Source of the DNA: Alphaproteobacteria bacterium
GTDB taxonomy: Bacteria > Pseudomonadota > Alphaproteobacteria > Sphingomonadales > Kordiimonadaceae
Assembly (NCBI GenBank): GCA_013372975.1
Contig: JABXIS010000054.1
Coordinates: 1 to 64,000, forward strand
DNA length: 64,000 nucleotides
Direction of reading: 5' to 3'
Shown one piece after another: positions 31,163-42,035 of the stretch. Below the pieces are notes generated by a model. That model worked only from the letters and a program-made list of their open reading frames with translations, made no database searches and was not told where the DNA came from. Positions within the stretch are counted from its first letter, which is position 1. Each line of letters begins with the position of its first letter. Position numbers and translations under genes: made by a program.

Positions 31163-32359
31163 ATGTTTAGAACCAAACTCGCCTTGATCGGGCTCACCAT
31201 CGCAGGCTTTCTCACCACTTTTGCACCCGCCAGCGCGCAGCGAATGGCTACTCCAGCCGAGCATGCCATTTTGCTTGATGCGTCCACTGGCAGCGTCCTG
31301 TTCGAGAAAGATGCAGACAGCTCGTTCCCACCAGCGTCCATGAGCAAGCTCATGACTGTGTATCTCGCGTTTGATGCAATCAAGCAGGGCACTTTGAGGC
31401 TGGATGACCAGGTAGTTGTTTCCGACGACGTTTGGCGCAAATGGAATAAATCTACGGGTTCCATCGGGCAGGGCGGTTCCACCATGTTTTTGCGGGCGCG
31501 TGATGTCGTAACCATTGCTGATCTTCTGCGCGGTATCATCGTTCTTTCGGGCAACGATGCCTGTGTAGCCCTGGCAGAACATATGGCAGGCTCTCATCAA
31601 ACGTTTGTGGATTGGTCTAATGCCAAAGCAATTGAGATCGGCCTCACTGGCAGCCATTTCAAAAACGCTGTAGGTTGGCCTGAAGAAGGCCACGTTATGA
31701 CTGCGCGTGACCTAGCAACCCTGTCACTGCGGCTGGCTAACGATTTCCCTGACTTGTATCCAATGTTTGCGGAACGCGAATATCTTTATAAGGATTTTGT
31801 AAGCAACAAATATAACCGGAACCCGCTTCTGGGCCGATTTGCTGGCGCTGATGGCCTGAAAACGGGCCACACTGAAGAGGCAGGTTATGGATTAGCCGCC
31901 TCCGCGGAAAGAGATGGACGCCGTCTGGTATTGGTTGTCGCCGGGCTTTCCTCGATGAATGAGCGTATGCGTGAAAGCACGCGCCTCATGCAATATGGCT
32001 TCCGCAACTTCAGCCATTTCCCACTCTTCAAAGCTGGTGAAACAGTTGATTACGCGGAAGTGTGGCTGGGTCAGTCTGCGACTGTTCCAATGGTCGTTGG
32101 CGAAGATGTAGCACTGACAATGTCCCGCCTCCAGCGCGCACAGATGAAGGTAAGTATCGAATATACCAACCCGACATCAGCACCGATTGCCAAGGGTGAT
32201 AAATTGGGTGATCTGAAGATTGAAATGCCGGATCGCCCCACTGTCGTGGTGCCACTTCTTGCTGGTGAGACCGTTGAAGAAGTTGGTGGCCTTGGCAAGA
32301 TCGGCGCTGCCTTCGAGTATCTTCTATTTGGTTCGGCTGGCGCTGAGAAACAAGACTGA
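31163..32359 (+). CDS. D-alanyl-D-alanine carboxypeptidase (PBP5/6 family)
   Basis: SxxK PASMSKLMT, SGN, KTG in GADGLKTGHTEEAGYG. Confidence 0.95.
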   Translation: MFRTKLALIGLTIAGFLTTFAPASAQRMATPAEHAILLDASTGSVLFEKDADSSFPPASMSKLMTVYLAFDAIKQGTLRLDDQVVVSDDVWRKWNKSTGSIGQGGSTMFLRARDVVTIADLLRGIIVLSGNDACVALAEHMAGSHQTFVDWSNAKAIEIGLTGSHFKNAVGWPEEGHVMTARDLATLSLRLANDFPDLYPMFAEREYLYKDFVSNKYNRNPLLGRFAGADGLKTGHTEEAGYGLAASAERDGRRLVLVVAGLSSMNERMRESTRLMQYGFRNFSHFPLFKAGETVDYAEVWLGQSATVPMVVGEDVALTMSRLQRAQMKVSIEYTNPTSAPIAKGDKLGDLKIEMPDRPTVVVPLLAGETVEEVGGLGKIGAAFEYLLFGSAGAEKQD

Positions 32360-33012
32360 TGGAAGAGTTTTCACCTAAATTCATCACCTTCGAAGGTGGG
32401 GAAGGGGCAGGAAAATCCACCCAGATCCGTCTTCTAGCAAAATGGCTTACCGGCCGTGGCATCGAGGTTGTGATGACGCGTGAGCCCGGTGGTTGCCCGG
32501 GTGCCGAGCAAATCCGGGAACTGCTGGTCAAAGGTGACACTGACCGCTGGACCTCGATGTCTGAGGCGCTGCTTATGACCGCCGCACGTTCTGAACATGT
32601 GGAACGTACGATCAAGCCTGCGATCAAACGTGGCTGCTGGGTTTTATGCGACCGCTTTTTCGATTCCACCATTGCGTATCAGGGAGGAGCAAGAGGACTG
32701 GGCATAGAACGCATGCAGGAGCTTCAACATATAGCGCTTCACGGACTGAAGCCGGACCTGACCTTCATTCTGGACCTTCCTGTGGACGTGGGGCTAGCCC
32801 GTGCTGTTGGACGCGAGGCATTGAAAGAAGACCGTGAAGATCGATTTGAACGCATGAATTATGCGTTCCATGAAAATATCCGCGATTCTTACCTGAAGAT
32901 AGCTGCGTTAGAGCCTCAACGATGTGTAGTGTTGGAGGCCAACAAGGATATCACATCGTTGCAAAACGATCTTCGCGCCGAAGTAAACCATAGGTTTGGC
33001 GGTATCCAGTGA
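32359..33012 (+). CDS. tmk: Thymidylate kinase
   Basis: FITFEGGEGAGKSTQIRLLAKWL, TREPGGCPGAEQIR, DRFFDSTIAYQGGARG. Confidence 0.96.
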   Translation: MEEFSPKFITFEGGEGAGKSTQIRLLAKWLTGRGIEVVMTREPGGCPGAEQIRELLVKGDTDRWTSMSEALLMTAARSEHVERTIKPAIKRGCWVLCDRFFDSTIAYQGGARGLGIERMQELQHIALHGLKPDLTFILDLPVDVGLARAVGREALKEDREDRFERMNYAFHENIRDSYLKIAALEPQRCVVLEANKDITSLQNDLRAEVNHRFGGIQ

Positions 33013-34112
33013 CAGACGAAACCGGTCATAACACCCCACGCCATACAACGGCGGTTTTCGGGCATGAAGCTGCGGAACGTGAGCTCCTCGCGGCCTACAA
33101 CAGTGAGCGAATGCACCATGCGTGGTTGATCAGCGGCCCGAAGGGCATCGGCAAGGCAACCCTTGCTTGGCGCTTTGCCAAGTTCCTCCTCACCCGCCCC
33201 AATGACGAGGGAGGCCCCGGCCTTTTTGGTGACGAGCTGCCGCAGGAAACAACCTCTCTTGATGTGGATCCCGCGGACCCGGGCTTACAGCGGATTTTGT
33301 CCGGTGGGCATAGCGGTATTGCCGTTGCAGAACGTACAGAGAATGAAAAGACAGGCAAGCTGCGCAATGACATTGTCATTGACGATGTTCGAAAGCTGAT
33401 CAGTTTCTATACGCAAACCAGTAGTGATGGTGGCTGGCGGGTCGCGATCGTAGATGCCGCAGACGAAATGAATGTCAATGCATCGAACGCGCTTCTGAAG
33501 CTACTGGAAGAACCGCCTGCCAAGTCCATCCTTTTGCTGGTTGCTCACTCTCCGGGGAAGCTGTTACCCACGATCAAAAGCCGTTGTCGCAGCCTCAAGC
33601 TGAAAACTTTGTCAGAGGACAGCGTCAAAGCGGTCCTGGTTAACCGGTTTCCGGCACTATCAACTGAAGACATCCAGATATTGGCGCGGCTCTCTGGCGG
33701 GGCTCCAGGCAAGGCGATCGACCTCGCAGAGCGAGGCGGTGTCGCACTCTATAAAGAGATGGCACAACATCTAGTTGGTTTGCCACGCCTGGATATACCA
33801 AACATTCACGCCTTAGCCGGCCGCTTGGCTGCACCAAAAGCAGATGCCGAGTATCGCCTGTTCGTTGAAATGCTATTGGGTTGGATTGAGCGTCTTGTCC
33901 GCCAAATGGCCAGTGGAATACCCACGAATGACGTAATGCAGGGTGAAAGTGCCGAGATGACCCGTATTTCTGCGTTATGCAGTCTTGATCGTTGGCTAGA
34001 CCTGTGGGAAAAGATGGGCCGCTTGGTTGGGCGTGCAGATGCCGTGAACCTGGATCGCAAGCAGATACTTGTTCATATGTTTGCCTCCATCGGGACATTA
34101 GCCCGCGGCTAA
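33009..34112 (+). CDS. holB: DNA polymerase III subunit delta'
   Basis: HHAWLISGPKGIGKATLAWRFAKFLL...NVNASNALLKLLEEPPAKSILLLVAHSPGKLLPTIKSRC. Confidence 0.93.
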   Translation: MTDETGHNTPRHTTAVFGHEAAERELLAAYNSERMHHAWLISGPKGIGKATLAWRFAKFLLTRPNDEGGPGLFGDELPQETTSLDVDPADPGLQRILSGGHSGIAVAERTENEKTGKLRNDIVIDDVRKLISFYTQTSSDGGWRVAIVDAADEMNVNASNALLKLLEEPPAKSILLLVAHSPGKLLPTIKSRCRSLKLKTLSEDSVKAVLVNRFPALSTEDIQILARLSGGAPGKAIDLAERGGVALYKEMAQHLVGLPRLDIPNIHALAGRLAAPKADAEYRLFVEMLLGWIERLVRQMASGIPTNDVMQGESAEMTRISALCSLDRWLDLWEKMGRLVGRADAVNLDRKQILVHMFASIGTLARG

Positions 34113-34145
34113 GCGCTTTTTAATCCTTTATCGAACGAGAATGAA

Positions 34146-35699
34146 ATGACTGACAGGCCGTCCTATTATGTAACGACGCCAATCTATTATGTGAACGACG
34201 TTCCGCATATTGGCCACGCCTATACGACCCTTGCTTGTGACATGCTTGCGCGGTTCAAAAGGCTGGATGGTTATGATGTCATGTTCCTTACCGGTACTGA
34301 CGAACACGGCCAAAAGATCGAAAGATCAGCTGAAAAGGCAGGTGTTGACCCACAGGCATTTTGTGACAAGGTCTCAAGTCGGTTCAAGGAACTGGCTTCG
34401 GCCATGAATTTCTCGAACGACCAATTTATTCGGACAACGGAAGACCGTCACAAAAAAGCCGTTCAGCATCTCTGGAAGGTGCTTGAGGAAAAAGGCTACA
34501 TTTATGAAGATAGCTATTCTGGTTGGTATTCCGTGCGCGACGAAGCCTTTTACGCTGAAAAAGAGCTGACAGAAGGTGAGGGTGGTGAAAAGCTGGCCCC
34601 CACTGGCGCGCCGGTTGAGTGGGTCGAAGAGCCAAGCTATTTCTTCAAGCTTTCCGCCTTCGAAGACAAACTTCTGGAGCTGTATGACACTCAGGAAGAT
34701 TTTGTTATGCCGAAGTCCCGCCTGAATGAAGTACGCAGCTTCGTGAAGGGTGGTCTTGAAGATCTGTCTATTTCCCGTTCAAGCTTCAAATGGGGTGTCC
34801 CTGTTCCTGGCCAAGAAGGCCATGTGATGTATGTGTGGATCGATGCACTGGCAAACTATCTTACAGCCGTTGGCTACCCGGACGAACGCGCTGAGGCCTA
34901 CAAAACCTATTGGCCTGCTAACGTGCATATGGTGGGCAAAGATATCCTGCGGTTCCACGCTGTTTATTGGCCGGCGTTTTTGATGGCAGCAGACCTACCG
35001 CTGCCAAAGCGTGTATTCGCCCATGGCTGGTGGACCAACGAAGGCCAGAAGATTTCCAAATCGCTCGGCAATGTGATCGATCCATTTGAGCTGATTGAGA
35101 GCTACGGCCTTGATCCCGTGCGGTTCTTCCTGATGCGCGAGGTACCGTTTGGTAACGACGGAGATTTCTCCCGCAAATCTTTCGTCCTGCGCTGTAATTC
35201 GGAACTGGCAAATGGCATCGGAAACCTGAGCCAGCGGACACTCTCTATGATCCATAAAAACTGCGATGGCGCAATCCCACAGCCAGCCGAGTTCACCAGT
35301 GAAGACAGTAAGTTGCTGGACGATATTGCAGCAACACTTGACGTCGTTCGTAGCCATATGGACAAACAGGCTTTCAATTTCGCGCTTGAAGCCATCTGGT
35401 CACAGGCTAGTGCCGCTGACAGTTATATTTCTGTGCAGGAACCCTGGAAGCTGAAGAAAACTGATCCTGAGCGCATGAACACGGTTCTGTATGTGCTGGC
35501 TGATGCCATTCGCCAGATTGCCATCATGGCACAGGCCATCATGCCTGAAAGCATGGACAAGCTGCTTAGCCAGATGAACGTTGTCGAACGTGGCTTTGAT
35601 CAGATTGGCGATGGCAACCGAATTGCATCTGGCACAGAAATACCAAAGCCCGAGGGCGTTTTCCCACGGTTTGAGCTACCAGACGAGGACGAGGCCTGA
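34146..35699 (+). CDS. metG: Methionyl-tRNA synthetase
   Basis: YYVTTPIYYVNDVPHIGHAYTTLACD; KISKSLGNVIDP (KMSKS-like). Confidence 0.97.
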   Translation: MTDRPSYYVTTPIYYVNDVPHIGHAYTTLACDMLARFKRLDGYDVMFLTGTDEHGQKIERSAEKAGVDPQAFCDKVSSRFKELASAMNFSNDQFIRTTEDRHKKAVQHLWKVLEEKGYIYEDSYSGWYSVRDEAFYAEKELTEGEGGEKLAPTGAPVEWVEEPSYFFKLSAFEDKLLELYDTQEDFVMPKSRLNEVRSFVKGGLEDLSISRSSFKWGVPVPGQEGHVMYVWIDALANYLTAVGYPDERAEAYKTYWPANVHMVGKDILRFHAVYWPAFLMAADLPLPKRVFAHGWWTNEGQKISKSLGNVIDPFELIESYGLDPVRFFLMREVPFGNDGDFSRKSFVLRCNSELANGIGNLSQRTLSMIHKNCDGAIPQPAEFTSEDSKLLDDIAATLDVVRSHMDKQAFNFALEAIWSQASAADSYISVQEPWKLKKTDPERMNTVLYVLADAIRQIAIMAQAIMPESMDKLLSQMNVVERGFDQIGDGNRIASGTEIPKPEGVFPRFELPDEDEA

Positions 35700-36511
35700 T
35701 GGCTGATTATGGGTATATCGTCGATAGCCATTGCCACCTGAACTATAAGGGCCTCAAGGAAGATGAGGCAGGTGTGGTGGAGCGCGCCCGCGCCGCTGGC
35801 GTCGGCTGTATGCTGGCCATCAACACAAAATTACGCGAGTATGACGAAGTCCGCATTATCGCGGAAACCTACCCGGATGTGTACGGCACCGTGGGTATTC
35901 ATCCGCATGAGGCCGAAAACGAGCCTGACGTGGCCGTGCCAGCCCTTGTGGAGCGAGCCCAGCACCCGAAAATCGTGGGAATCGGGGAAACCGGCCTCGA
36001 TTATTATTACGACAACGCGCCGCGGGAAATGCAGCAGGTGAATTTTCGGGCGCATATAGCCGCCGCGCGGGACACCGGCCTGCCGGTGATCATCCATACG
36101 CGGGACGCGGACGAAGACTGTGTCACTATCCTGAGGGAGGAAATGGCTAAAGGCGCATTCAAGGGCGTGATCCACTGTTTTACTGCAAGCCAGATGCTCG
36201 CGGATACTGTGTTGGAGATGGGACTTTATATCTCTATCTCCGGGATTGCGACGTTCCGCAGCGCCAAGGACCTGCAGGAAACCGTGAAAACCATCCCAAT
36301 GGAACGGTTGCTCGTTGAGACGGATTCGCCGTTCCTGGCGCCGGTACCGCATCGCGGGAAACCTTGTGAACCCGCATATGTGATGGATACCGCGCGTTTT
36401 GTGGCGGACCTCAAGGGTATTTCCTTCGAGGAGCTCCAGGAGGTTACTACAGCCAATTTCTTTGCCCTGTTTGACAAAGCCACGCCGCCAGAAATGGTTC
36501 ACGCGGCATGA
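35699..36511 (+). CDS. TatD family hydrolase
   Basis: VDSHCHLNYKGL, GIGETGLDYYYDNAPREMQ, LVETDSPFLAPVPHRGKPCEPAYV. Confidence 0.95.
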   Translation: MADYGYIVDSHCHLNYKGLKEDEAGVVERARAAGVGCMLAINTKLREYDEVRIIAETYPDVYGTVGIHPHEAENEPDVAVPALVERAQHPKIVGIGETGLDYYYDNAPREMQQVNFRAHIAAARDTGLPVIIHTRDADEDCVTILREEMAKGAFKGVIHCFTASQMLADTVLEMGLYISISGIATFRSAKDLQETVKTIPMERLLVETDSPFLAPVPHRGKPCEPAYVMDTARFVADLKGISFEELQEVTTANFFALFDKATPPEMVHAA

Positions 36512-37263
36512 AGCTGACCATCCTTGGCTGCGGCACTTCTGGCGGTGTGCCTAAAATGCCAGAATATTGGGGCGCGTGCGATCCCAAAAATCCGAAGAAC
36601 CGCCGCAGACGCGCCAGCGTGCTGATAGAGGAGGGGGATACCTCGATCCTGATCGATACAACACCGGACGTCAGGGAACAGGCGTTGTCTGCCGGTATGT
36701 CACATGTTAGCGGCGTGTTTTTCACCCACGACCACGCAGACCATACGCACGGCATTGACGACCTGCGCGGCTTCTTCCAGGCAACCCGTCAGAAAGTCCC
36801 GGTTTTCGGTGATCCGCAAACCATCGACACGCTAAAACATCGTTTCGAATATATTTTCAAGAGCCAGAATGGCTATCCAGCCATCTGTAGCGCTCGGGCC
36901 ATCGATGGCCCGACAACTGTAGGCAGCGTCACCATGACGCCCTTCGAGCAAGGCCATGGCGCAGGCATTAGCCTCGGTTATCGGTTTGGAGACATGGCCT
37001 ATTCAACAGATCTGGACCGCATGCCCGAATCCGCCTTCGAAGCGCTGGACGGCGTGAAAGTATGGGTGGTGGACGCGCTCCGGTACCAACCGCACCCCAC
37101 CCACAGCCATCTCGCTCAAACACTTGAATGGGTTGAGCGCGTGAAGCCCGAACTTGCCATTCTTACTCACATGACGTGGGACATGGACTATGAGACTTTG
37201 AAGGCAGAGTTGCCTGGCGGTGTTGTGCCGGCATATGACGGTATGGTGATTGAATTAAGCTAA
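36508..37263 (+). CDS. MBL-fold metallohydrolase (PhnP-like)
   Basis: LGCGTSGGVPKMPEYWGACDPKNPKNRRRRAS; FFTHDHADHTHGIDDLR. Confidence 0.92.
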   Translation: MKLTILGCGTSGGVPKMPEYWGACDPKNPKNRRRRASVLIEEGDTSILIDTTPDVREQALSAGMSHVSGVFFTHDHADHTHGIDDLRGFFQATRQKVPVFGDPQTIDTLKHRFEYIFKSQNGYPAICSARAIDGPTTVGSVTMTPFEQGHGAGISLGYRFGDMAYSTDLDRMPESAFEALDGVKVWVVDALRYQPHPTHSHLAQTLEWVERVKPELAILTHMTWDMDYETLKAELPGGVVPAYDGMVIELS

Positions 37264-37324
37264 AGAACACTTGGCGAGCGATAAAGCATTCCGTATTCTC
37301 ATAGAATTAACGGAGCGGCGAAAG

Positions 37325-38068
37325 ATGTCCAAAAACCCTTGGCATGTACCAGATCACGAAAACAGTCGTGACATTGAACGCAAAAGGTCTGGTAATGAAC
37401 CATCGCCATTTGTCCGCCTTCTGGTCTTTATTGCCGGTATGGCGTTGCTCCTGTTTGGTCTATCGCTTGCCTTTCCGATCAACAGCATGGCAGACCCCTA
37501 TTTATTGCGCGGTCTGATCATTCTTTTTATCTTCGGTGGTGCCGCCGCTTTCTGGAGCCGTTCCAGTCTTTGGCGCTTGATCAAGATCGCGGGCCTCTGG
37601 TTCCTTATCATTACCGGAATTTCCACCTTCTATCTTTACCGATCAGATCTAGGCACTCGATTTATGAGTGCCATTGATCCCATGGGGGTAATTGAAAGCG
37701 ATGAGGGACTGCTTGTTCACCGCTCCCAAGATGGTCATTTTTGGCTGAAGGCGAGAATGAACGGCGTTCCCTTACTGTTTATGGTTGATACAGGGGCTTC
37801 CAATGTAGTCCTGAGCCCGCAGGACGCGCGGAATGCAGGCATCAACATTGGGCTGCTTGATTTCAGCGGTCGCGCCAGCACAGCGAATGGCGAAGTAAGA
37901 TTTGCGCGCGCAACCGTGAGCTCTATCGGCTTTGGCAGTACTGTCTTTTATGATGTGCCCGTCACAATAAATGGTGCAGACATGCAAGGTTCTCTGCTTG
38001 GTATGTCGGTGCTGAAGAAATTTGCCAGCGTCGAGTTTCGGGGCGATATGCTCATCCTAAGGCCGTAG
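37325..38068 (+). CDS. Retropepsin-like clan AA aspartic protease, membrane-anchored
   Basis: TM segments then FMVDTGASNVVLSPQDARNAGI. Confidence 0.85.
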   Translation: MSKNPWHVPDHENSRDIERKRSGNEPSPFVRLLVFIAGMALLLFGLSLAFPINSMADPYLLRGLIILFIFGGAAAFWSRSSLWRLIKIAGLWFLIITGISTFYLYRSDLGTRFMSAIDPMGVIESDEGLLVHRSQDGHFWLKARMNGVPLLFMVDTGASNVVLSPQDARNAGINIGLLDFSGRASTANGEVRFARATVSSIGFGSTVFYDVPVTINGADMQGSLLGMSVLKKFASVEFRGDMLILRP

Positions 38069-38182
38069 TAGAGCAGGGGGCAACATTATTGCAAGGCCGC
38101 TATGCAGCGGTTGAAAGGCTGTAACGGGCGACCATATGTTGCCTTCGTATTAGCTCACCCGCCGAAACTGGAACGCATCTGC

Positions 38183-40030
38183 ATGACCGAAAGCACACCC
38201 CGCGATAACCACTGGTCCACCGTTAAAAGCATATTGCCGTATTTGTGGGCGCCGGGTCGGTGGGACCTGCGCTTCCGGGTTATTCTCGCGCTTTCTTTCC
38301 TTGTCTTGGCCAAATTCATAGGCGTCTATGTGCCGTTTCTGTTCAAGGACGCGGTAGATGCAGTTGCAGGTGGTGGCAAGATTGGCGCAGAAACAATCGC
38401 AATTGCGGTACCTACGGGGCTGATCCTCGGGTATGGCACCGCACGTGTGCTGACACTGCTGTTTGGGGAGCTTAGGGACGCGGTATTTGTGCGCGTCGGC
38501 CAGCACGCTCTGCGCGCCGTAGCGCTCAACACTTTCAGGCACCTGCACGCGCTAAGCCTTAAGTTCCATCTGGAACGCCGCACTGGTGGCCTCAGTCGGA
38601 TCATAGAACGCGGTACACGCGGGATTGATTTTCTCCTGCGTTTCATGCTGTTCAACATTTTGCCCACATTGCTCGAAATACTGCTGATTTCTGCCGTTTT
38701 CTGGACCAGATTCGGCTTCTGGTACGCTGCCATTACCTTTGTGGCCCTTGTCAGCTATATCTTGTTCACAATCTTAGTTACAGACTGGCGCCTCAAGTTT
38801 CGGCGCGAGATGAACGCCCAGGATACCAAGGCCAACACCAAAGCCGTCGACAGCTTGCTCAACTTCGAGACAGTGAAATATTTCACCAACGAAGAGCATG
38901 AAAGCAGGCGTTATGATCAGGCGCTGGCCGGCTTTGAGGCAGCTTCGGTTCGTAGCCAACTTTCGCTGACACTCCTAAACGTCGGGCAGGGCATTATCAT
39001 ATCTCTCGGCCTTGTGATTGTGCTTTATATGGCGGCGCAGGGTGTAGTGAATGGCCAGTTCACAATTGGCGAGTTTGTGCTAGTGAACTCTCTTCTTATA
39101 CAAATCTATATGCCGCTCAATTTCCTCGGCTTTGTTTATCGCGAGATCAAACAGTCACTTGTCGACATGGAAAAGATGTTTGAAATCATTCGTCTGAGTT
39201 CTGACATTAAAGATTCTCCTGAATCCATTGAAATAAATACAGAAAATTCAGATATAGAATTCCGAAATGTACAATTCGGCTATACCGAAAGCCGGGAAAT
39301 CCTGAAGGGCCTGTCCTTTACGGTTCCGGGCGGCACGACAACCGCTATTGTGGGCGCCAGCGGTGCGGGTAAATCGACGATCTCACGGCTGTTGTTCCGC
39401 TTCTATGACGTTAACGGCGGCCAGATATTGGTCGGCAGCCAGGATATCCGAGATGTGACACAGAAAAGCCTGAGGGCACAGATAGGCGTTGTCCCGCAAG
39501 ACACAGTGCTGTTCAACGATACAATCCGCTACAACATTCGCTACGGACGTCCGGATGCTACCGATGAAGAGATCATTGAGGCTGCAAAGCTGGCACAAAT
39601 ATATGATTTTATTCAGAATTTACCGGAGGGCTTCGAAACAGAAGTTGGCGAACGCGGCCTGAAGCTGTCGGGTGGCGAAAAGCAGCGCGTGGCCATCGCA
39701 CGAACGATCCTGAAGAATCCGTCTATCTTGCTGCTGGATGAAGCTACGTCAGCGCTTGATAGCCACACAGAACGCGATATTCAGGCTGCGCTTGAAGAAA
39801 TTGCAGAAAACCGGACATCACTGATTATCGCGCACAGGCTGTCTACCGTTGTGAATGCAAATGAAATCCTGGTGATGGATGCCGGCCAGATCGTTGAGCG
39901 CGGCCGGCACGACGATTTATTAGCGATGGACGGGCTATATGCCCAAATGTGGGCGAAACAGCAGGAAGTAAGCGAAGCTGTCAAAAAACTTGAGGCTGCC
40001 GGCGAGGAAGTTGGCATTCCTGCTGAGTGA
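38183..40030 (+). CDS. ATM1-type ABC transporter (fused permease/ATPase)
   Basis: VNSLLIQIYMPLNFLGFVYREIKQSLVDMEKMF; Walker A GASGAGKST; LSGGEKQRVAIART. Confidence 0.93.
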   Translation: MTESTPRDNHWSTVKSILPYLWAPGRWDLRFRVILALSFLVLAKFIGVYVPFLFKDAVDAVAGGGKIGAETIAIAVPTGLILGYGTARVLTLLFGELRDAVFVRVGQHALRAVALNTFRHLHALSLKFHLERRTGGLSRIIERGTRGIDFLLRFMLFNILPTLLEILLISAVFWTRFGFWYAAITFVALVSYILFTILVTDWRLKFRREMNAQDTKANTKAVDSLLNFETVKYFTNEEHESRRYDQALAGFEAASVRSQLSLTLLNVGQGIIISLGLVIVLYMAAQGVVNGQFTIGEFVLVNSLLIQIYMPLNFLGFVYREIKQSLVDMEKMFEIIRLSSDIKDSPESIEINTENSDIEFRNVQFGYTESREILKGLSFTVPGGTTTAIVGASGAGKSTISRLLFRFYDVNGGQILVGSQDIRDVTQKSLRAQIGVVPQDTVLFNDTIRYNIRYGRPDATDEEIIEAAKLAQIYDFIQNLPEGFETEVGERGLKLSGGEKQRVAIARTILKNPSILLLDEATSALDSHTERDIQAALEEIAENRTSLIIAHRLSTVVNANEILVMDAGQIVERGRHDDLLAMDGLYAQMWAKQQEVSEAVKKLEAAGEEVGIPAE

Positions 40031-40142
40031 TGGTGCTCAGGTCGGAATATGTAAGTTGTAGTTTCTCGGTTCTATATTTCCCATAATATAAATTATGCGC
40101 ATTTTTGAACTAAAGAACGGTCCTGAATTTTCATTCAATCAT

Positions 40143-40616
40143 TTATGAACCGACTATTTCACCGACATCGAGGATCGGTGAGGCATCCAGGCCGTCTGCA
40201 TCCATCATTGATGCTACTCGCTGTAGCGAAGACACAAGCATCGTGCGTTCCCAATCCTCAAGTTTTCGATACTGCCTCAAAAAGCCGGCCTGAAGAAGCT
40301 CTGGGGCTTCCTCCAGCCGCCTCTGGCCATCGGCAGTCAGGCACGCATAAACAATCCGTTTGTCACTCGCGCTTCTCTCCCTCCTCACAAGTTCGGCTTT
40401 CTCAAGCCGATCGAGAATTGAAGTAATAGTTGCCTGGCTGAGGGCAACATTGCGTGCGACCGCACTCGGGGACAACCTTCCCTCTTTACGAATTGCCTGC
40501 ATTACAACTAGTTGAGGCGCCGTAAGCCCGGTTTGCTTAACAAGTTGCTTAGACTGCAAATCAATCGCGCGTGTAATTCGGCGGATAGATATCAAAATAT
40601 CATCATAATCTGTCAT
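40143..40616 (-). CDS. MarR family transcriptional regulator
   Basis: LTAPQLVVMQAIRKEGRLSPSAVARNVALSQATITSILDRLEKAELVRRERSASDKR. Confidence 0.92.
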   Translation of the reverse strand: MTDYDDILISIRRITRAIDLQSKQLVKQTGLTAPQLVVMQAIRKEGRLSPSAVARNVALSQATITSILDRLEKAELVRRERSASDKRIVYACLTADGQRRLEEAPELLQAGFLRQYRKLEDWERTMLVSSLQRVASMMDADGLDASPILDVGEIVGS

Positions 40617-40631
40617 ACATCAGCTTTCTAC

Positions 40632-42035
40632 TTAGCCTTTGGCTAGGCCACAGAATGCGTCAATTCCCGGCAGAAAGAAATAGTCACCGCCTCTACAGGT
40701 TACAAATTGCCTAAGATTATCGCAGATAACCGATTTCCGCTGTTTGTCACCTGGAATGACCATTTGGCCACCCCCTTCTTGCAGCCCCACGATAGGGTCT
40801 CTGTCATTGCCCTGGTTAAATTCATTTCCATAATTTATCCACTGCTGTTGAACAAATTCAAATTGCCGGGAAATACTGGCGTTCAAGACAATGAACATTA
40901 GTCCCTGCCCGTCATCGCCATTCACCTCGGCCTGCCTTTGGCCGTGTTCAACCAGTTTACCGTAGGTAATTGCCCGCCTTAGAATACGGTGCCTGTCTAC
41001 CAATAGTGATCCAAACCCCTCTCCAAAACTGTCTCTTGGATTTGCTCTCCGCATATGAGAGCCCATGGGGCACTGGCGGCCTTCACTGTCTGATTGGAAG
41101 GTGAAATCAAAGTCGGATTTAGCATCTTTAATAAGAGGCGTTCCATCCCTGCGCCTTCCCACCATTCGGCTGGCTATATCATCAGCGTTACCATCAAGCC
41201 GACCAGCTAATTCGCTCAGATAATCTCTGAACAAGTCAACATCCTGCGCGAGCTTGCGCAAAACCATAAAAGTGCCATTCTGAGAAAATGACTGCGGCTT
41301 CGGTGCGATTGGAATTTCACCATTAGAATCCACATATCCCAGAAGGAATTCCCCTGTTGGTAAAGCGCTCCATTTGCCATCGACACCAAGGCTTCCGCTG
41401 CCCGCAACATGCTTGTCAACCAGGCCTTTGATGGCAGGATTTCCCATGCCATCCCTGAACCCAAAGTGTTCAAGCAGGACAGGTGTCTGTGGCTGACTTG
41501 CAGGGTCTTCAATATATACAGGTTGATCTTTTCTGGATACTAACCTGCTTACATCCTGCGAACCAATTATAGTGACCCCCTCTTCTTGAGAGGAAACCCA
41601 CCCTTCAAACTGCCGTTGCCACTCCTGAAGAAGGCCCTCTGTTTCGGCATAAACGCCAACCCAGATATGAACACGATGTTTTTTCCATATGTCTTCCCAG
41701 CATGAAGGAGCACTCTCACCTGCATCGCCATTAATATCAGCCCTGCTCTGCATCCCGGCAACGAATTCGGGTGGCAAGCTACTCAATATCTCGGTGTCCA
41801 CATCAAGAGCCTTAAGGCCATGGAATGTGAATGCCGCATTGATACAGATCTTGCTTTTAGCCTCGGAAACATCATGAAAAGAGGTTAGCGGCGCTAGCCG
41901 GTTCAAAAGTTCCCTGCCCGCATCAGCGGTGCTGTAGTTGCAGTAGAAAAACCTGCCATAAGGCCATTTCAAACCGAACCCCTTGAATATTCCTTGAACA
42001 TCCTTGGTGTTTACAGATGAATTTTTTGAAGTCAT
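40632..42035 (-). CDS. DyP-type peroxidase (no signal peptide; class C/D-like)
   Basis: FGFRDGMGNPAIKG (GFRDG); CPMGSHMRRANPRDS (proximal His); RHRILRRAITYG; YFFLPGIDAFCGLA. Confidence 0.9.
   Translation of the reverse strand: MTSKNSSVNTKDVQGIFKGFGLKWPYGRFFYCNYSTADAGRELLNRLAPLTSFHDVSEAKSKICINAAFTFHGLKALDVDTEILSSLPPEFVAGMQSRADINGDAGESAPSCWEDIWKKHRVHIWVGVYAETEGLLQEWQRQFEGWVSSQEEGVTIIGSQDVSRLVSRKDQPVYIEDPASQPQTPVLLEHFGFRDGMGNPAIKGLVDKHVAGSGSLGVDGKWSALPTGEFLLGYVDSNGEIPIAPKPQSFSQNGTFMVLRKLAQDVDLFRDYLSELAGRLDGNADDIASRMVGRRRDGTPLIKDAKSDFDFTFQSDSEGRQCPMGSHMRRANPRDSFGEGFGSLLVDRHRILRRAITYGKLVEHGQRQAEVNGDDGQGLMFIVLNASISRQFEFVQQQWINYGNEFNQGNDRDPIVGLQEGGGQMVIPGDKQRKSVICDNLRQFVTCRGGDYFFLPGIDAFCGLAKG

Noticed and set aside
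32028-32672. 214-aa minus-strand ORF over dacC-type gene and tmk
   Set aside because: Overlaps the well-supported carboxypeptidase and thymidylate kinase genes; no family motif.
40632-42035. DyP peroxidase as encapsulin cargo
   Set aside because: C-terminus (GIDAFCGLAKG) has no obvious encapsulin targeting peptide and no encapsulin gene is present in the window.
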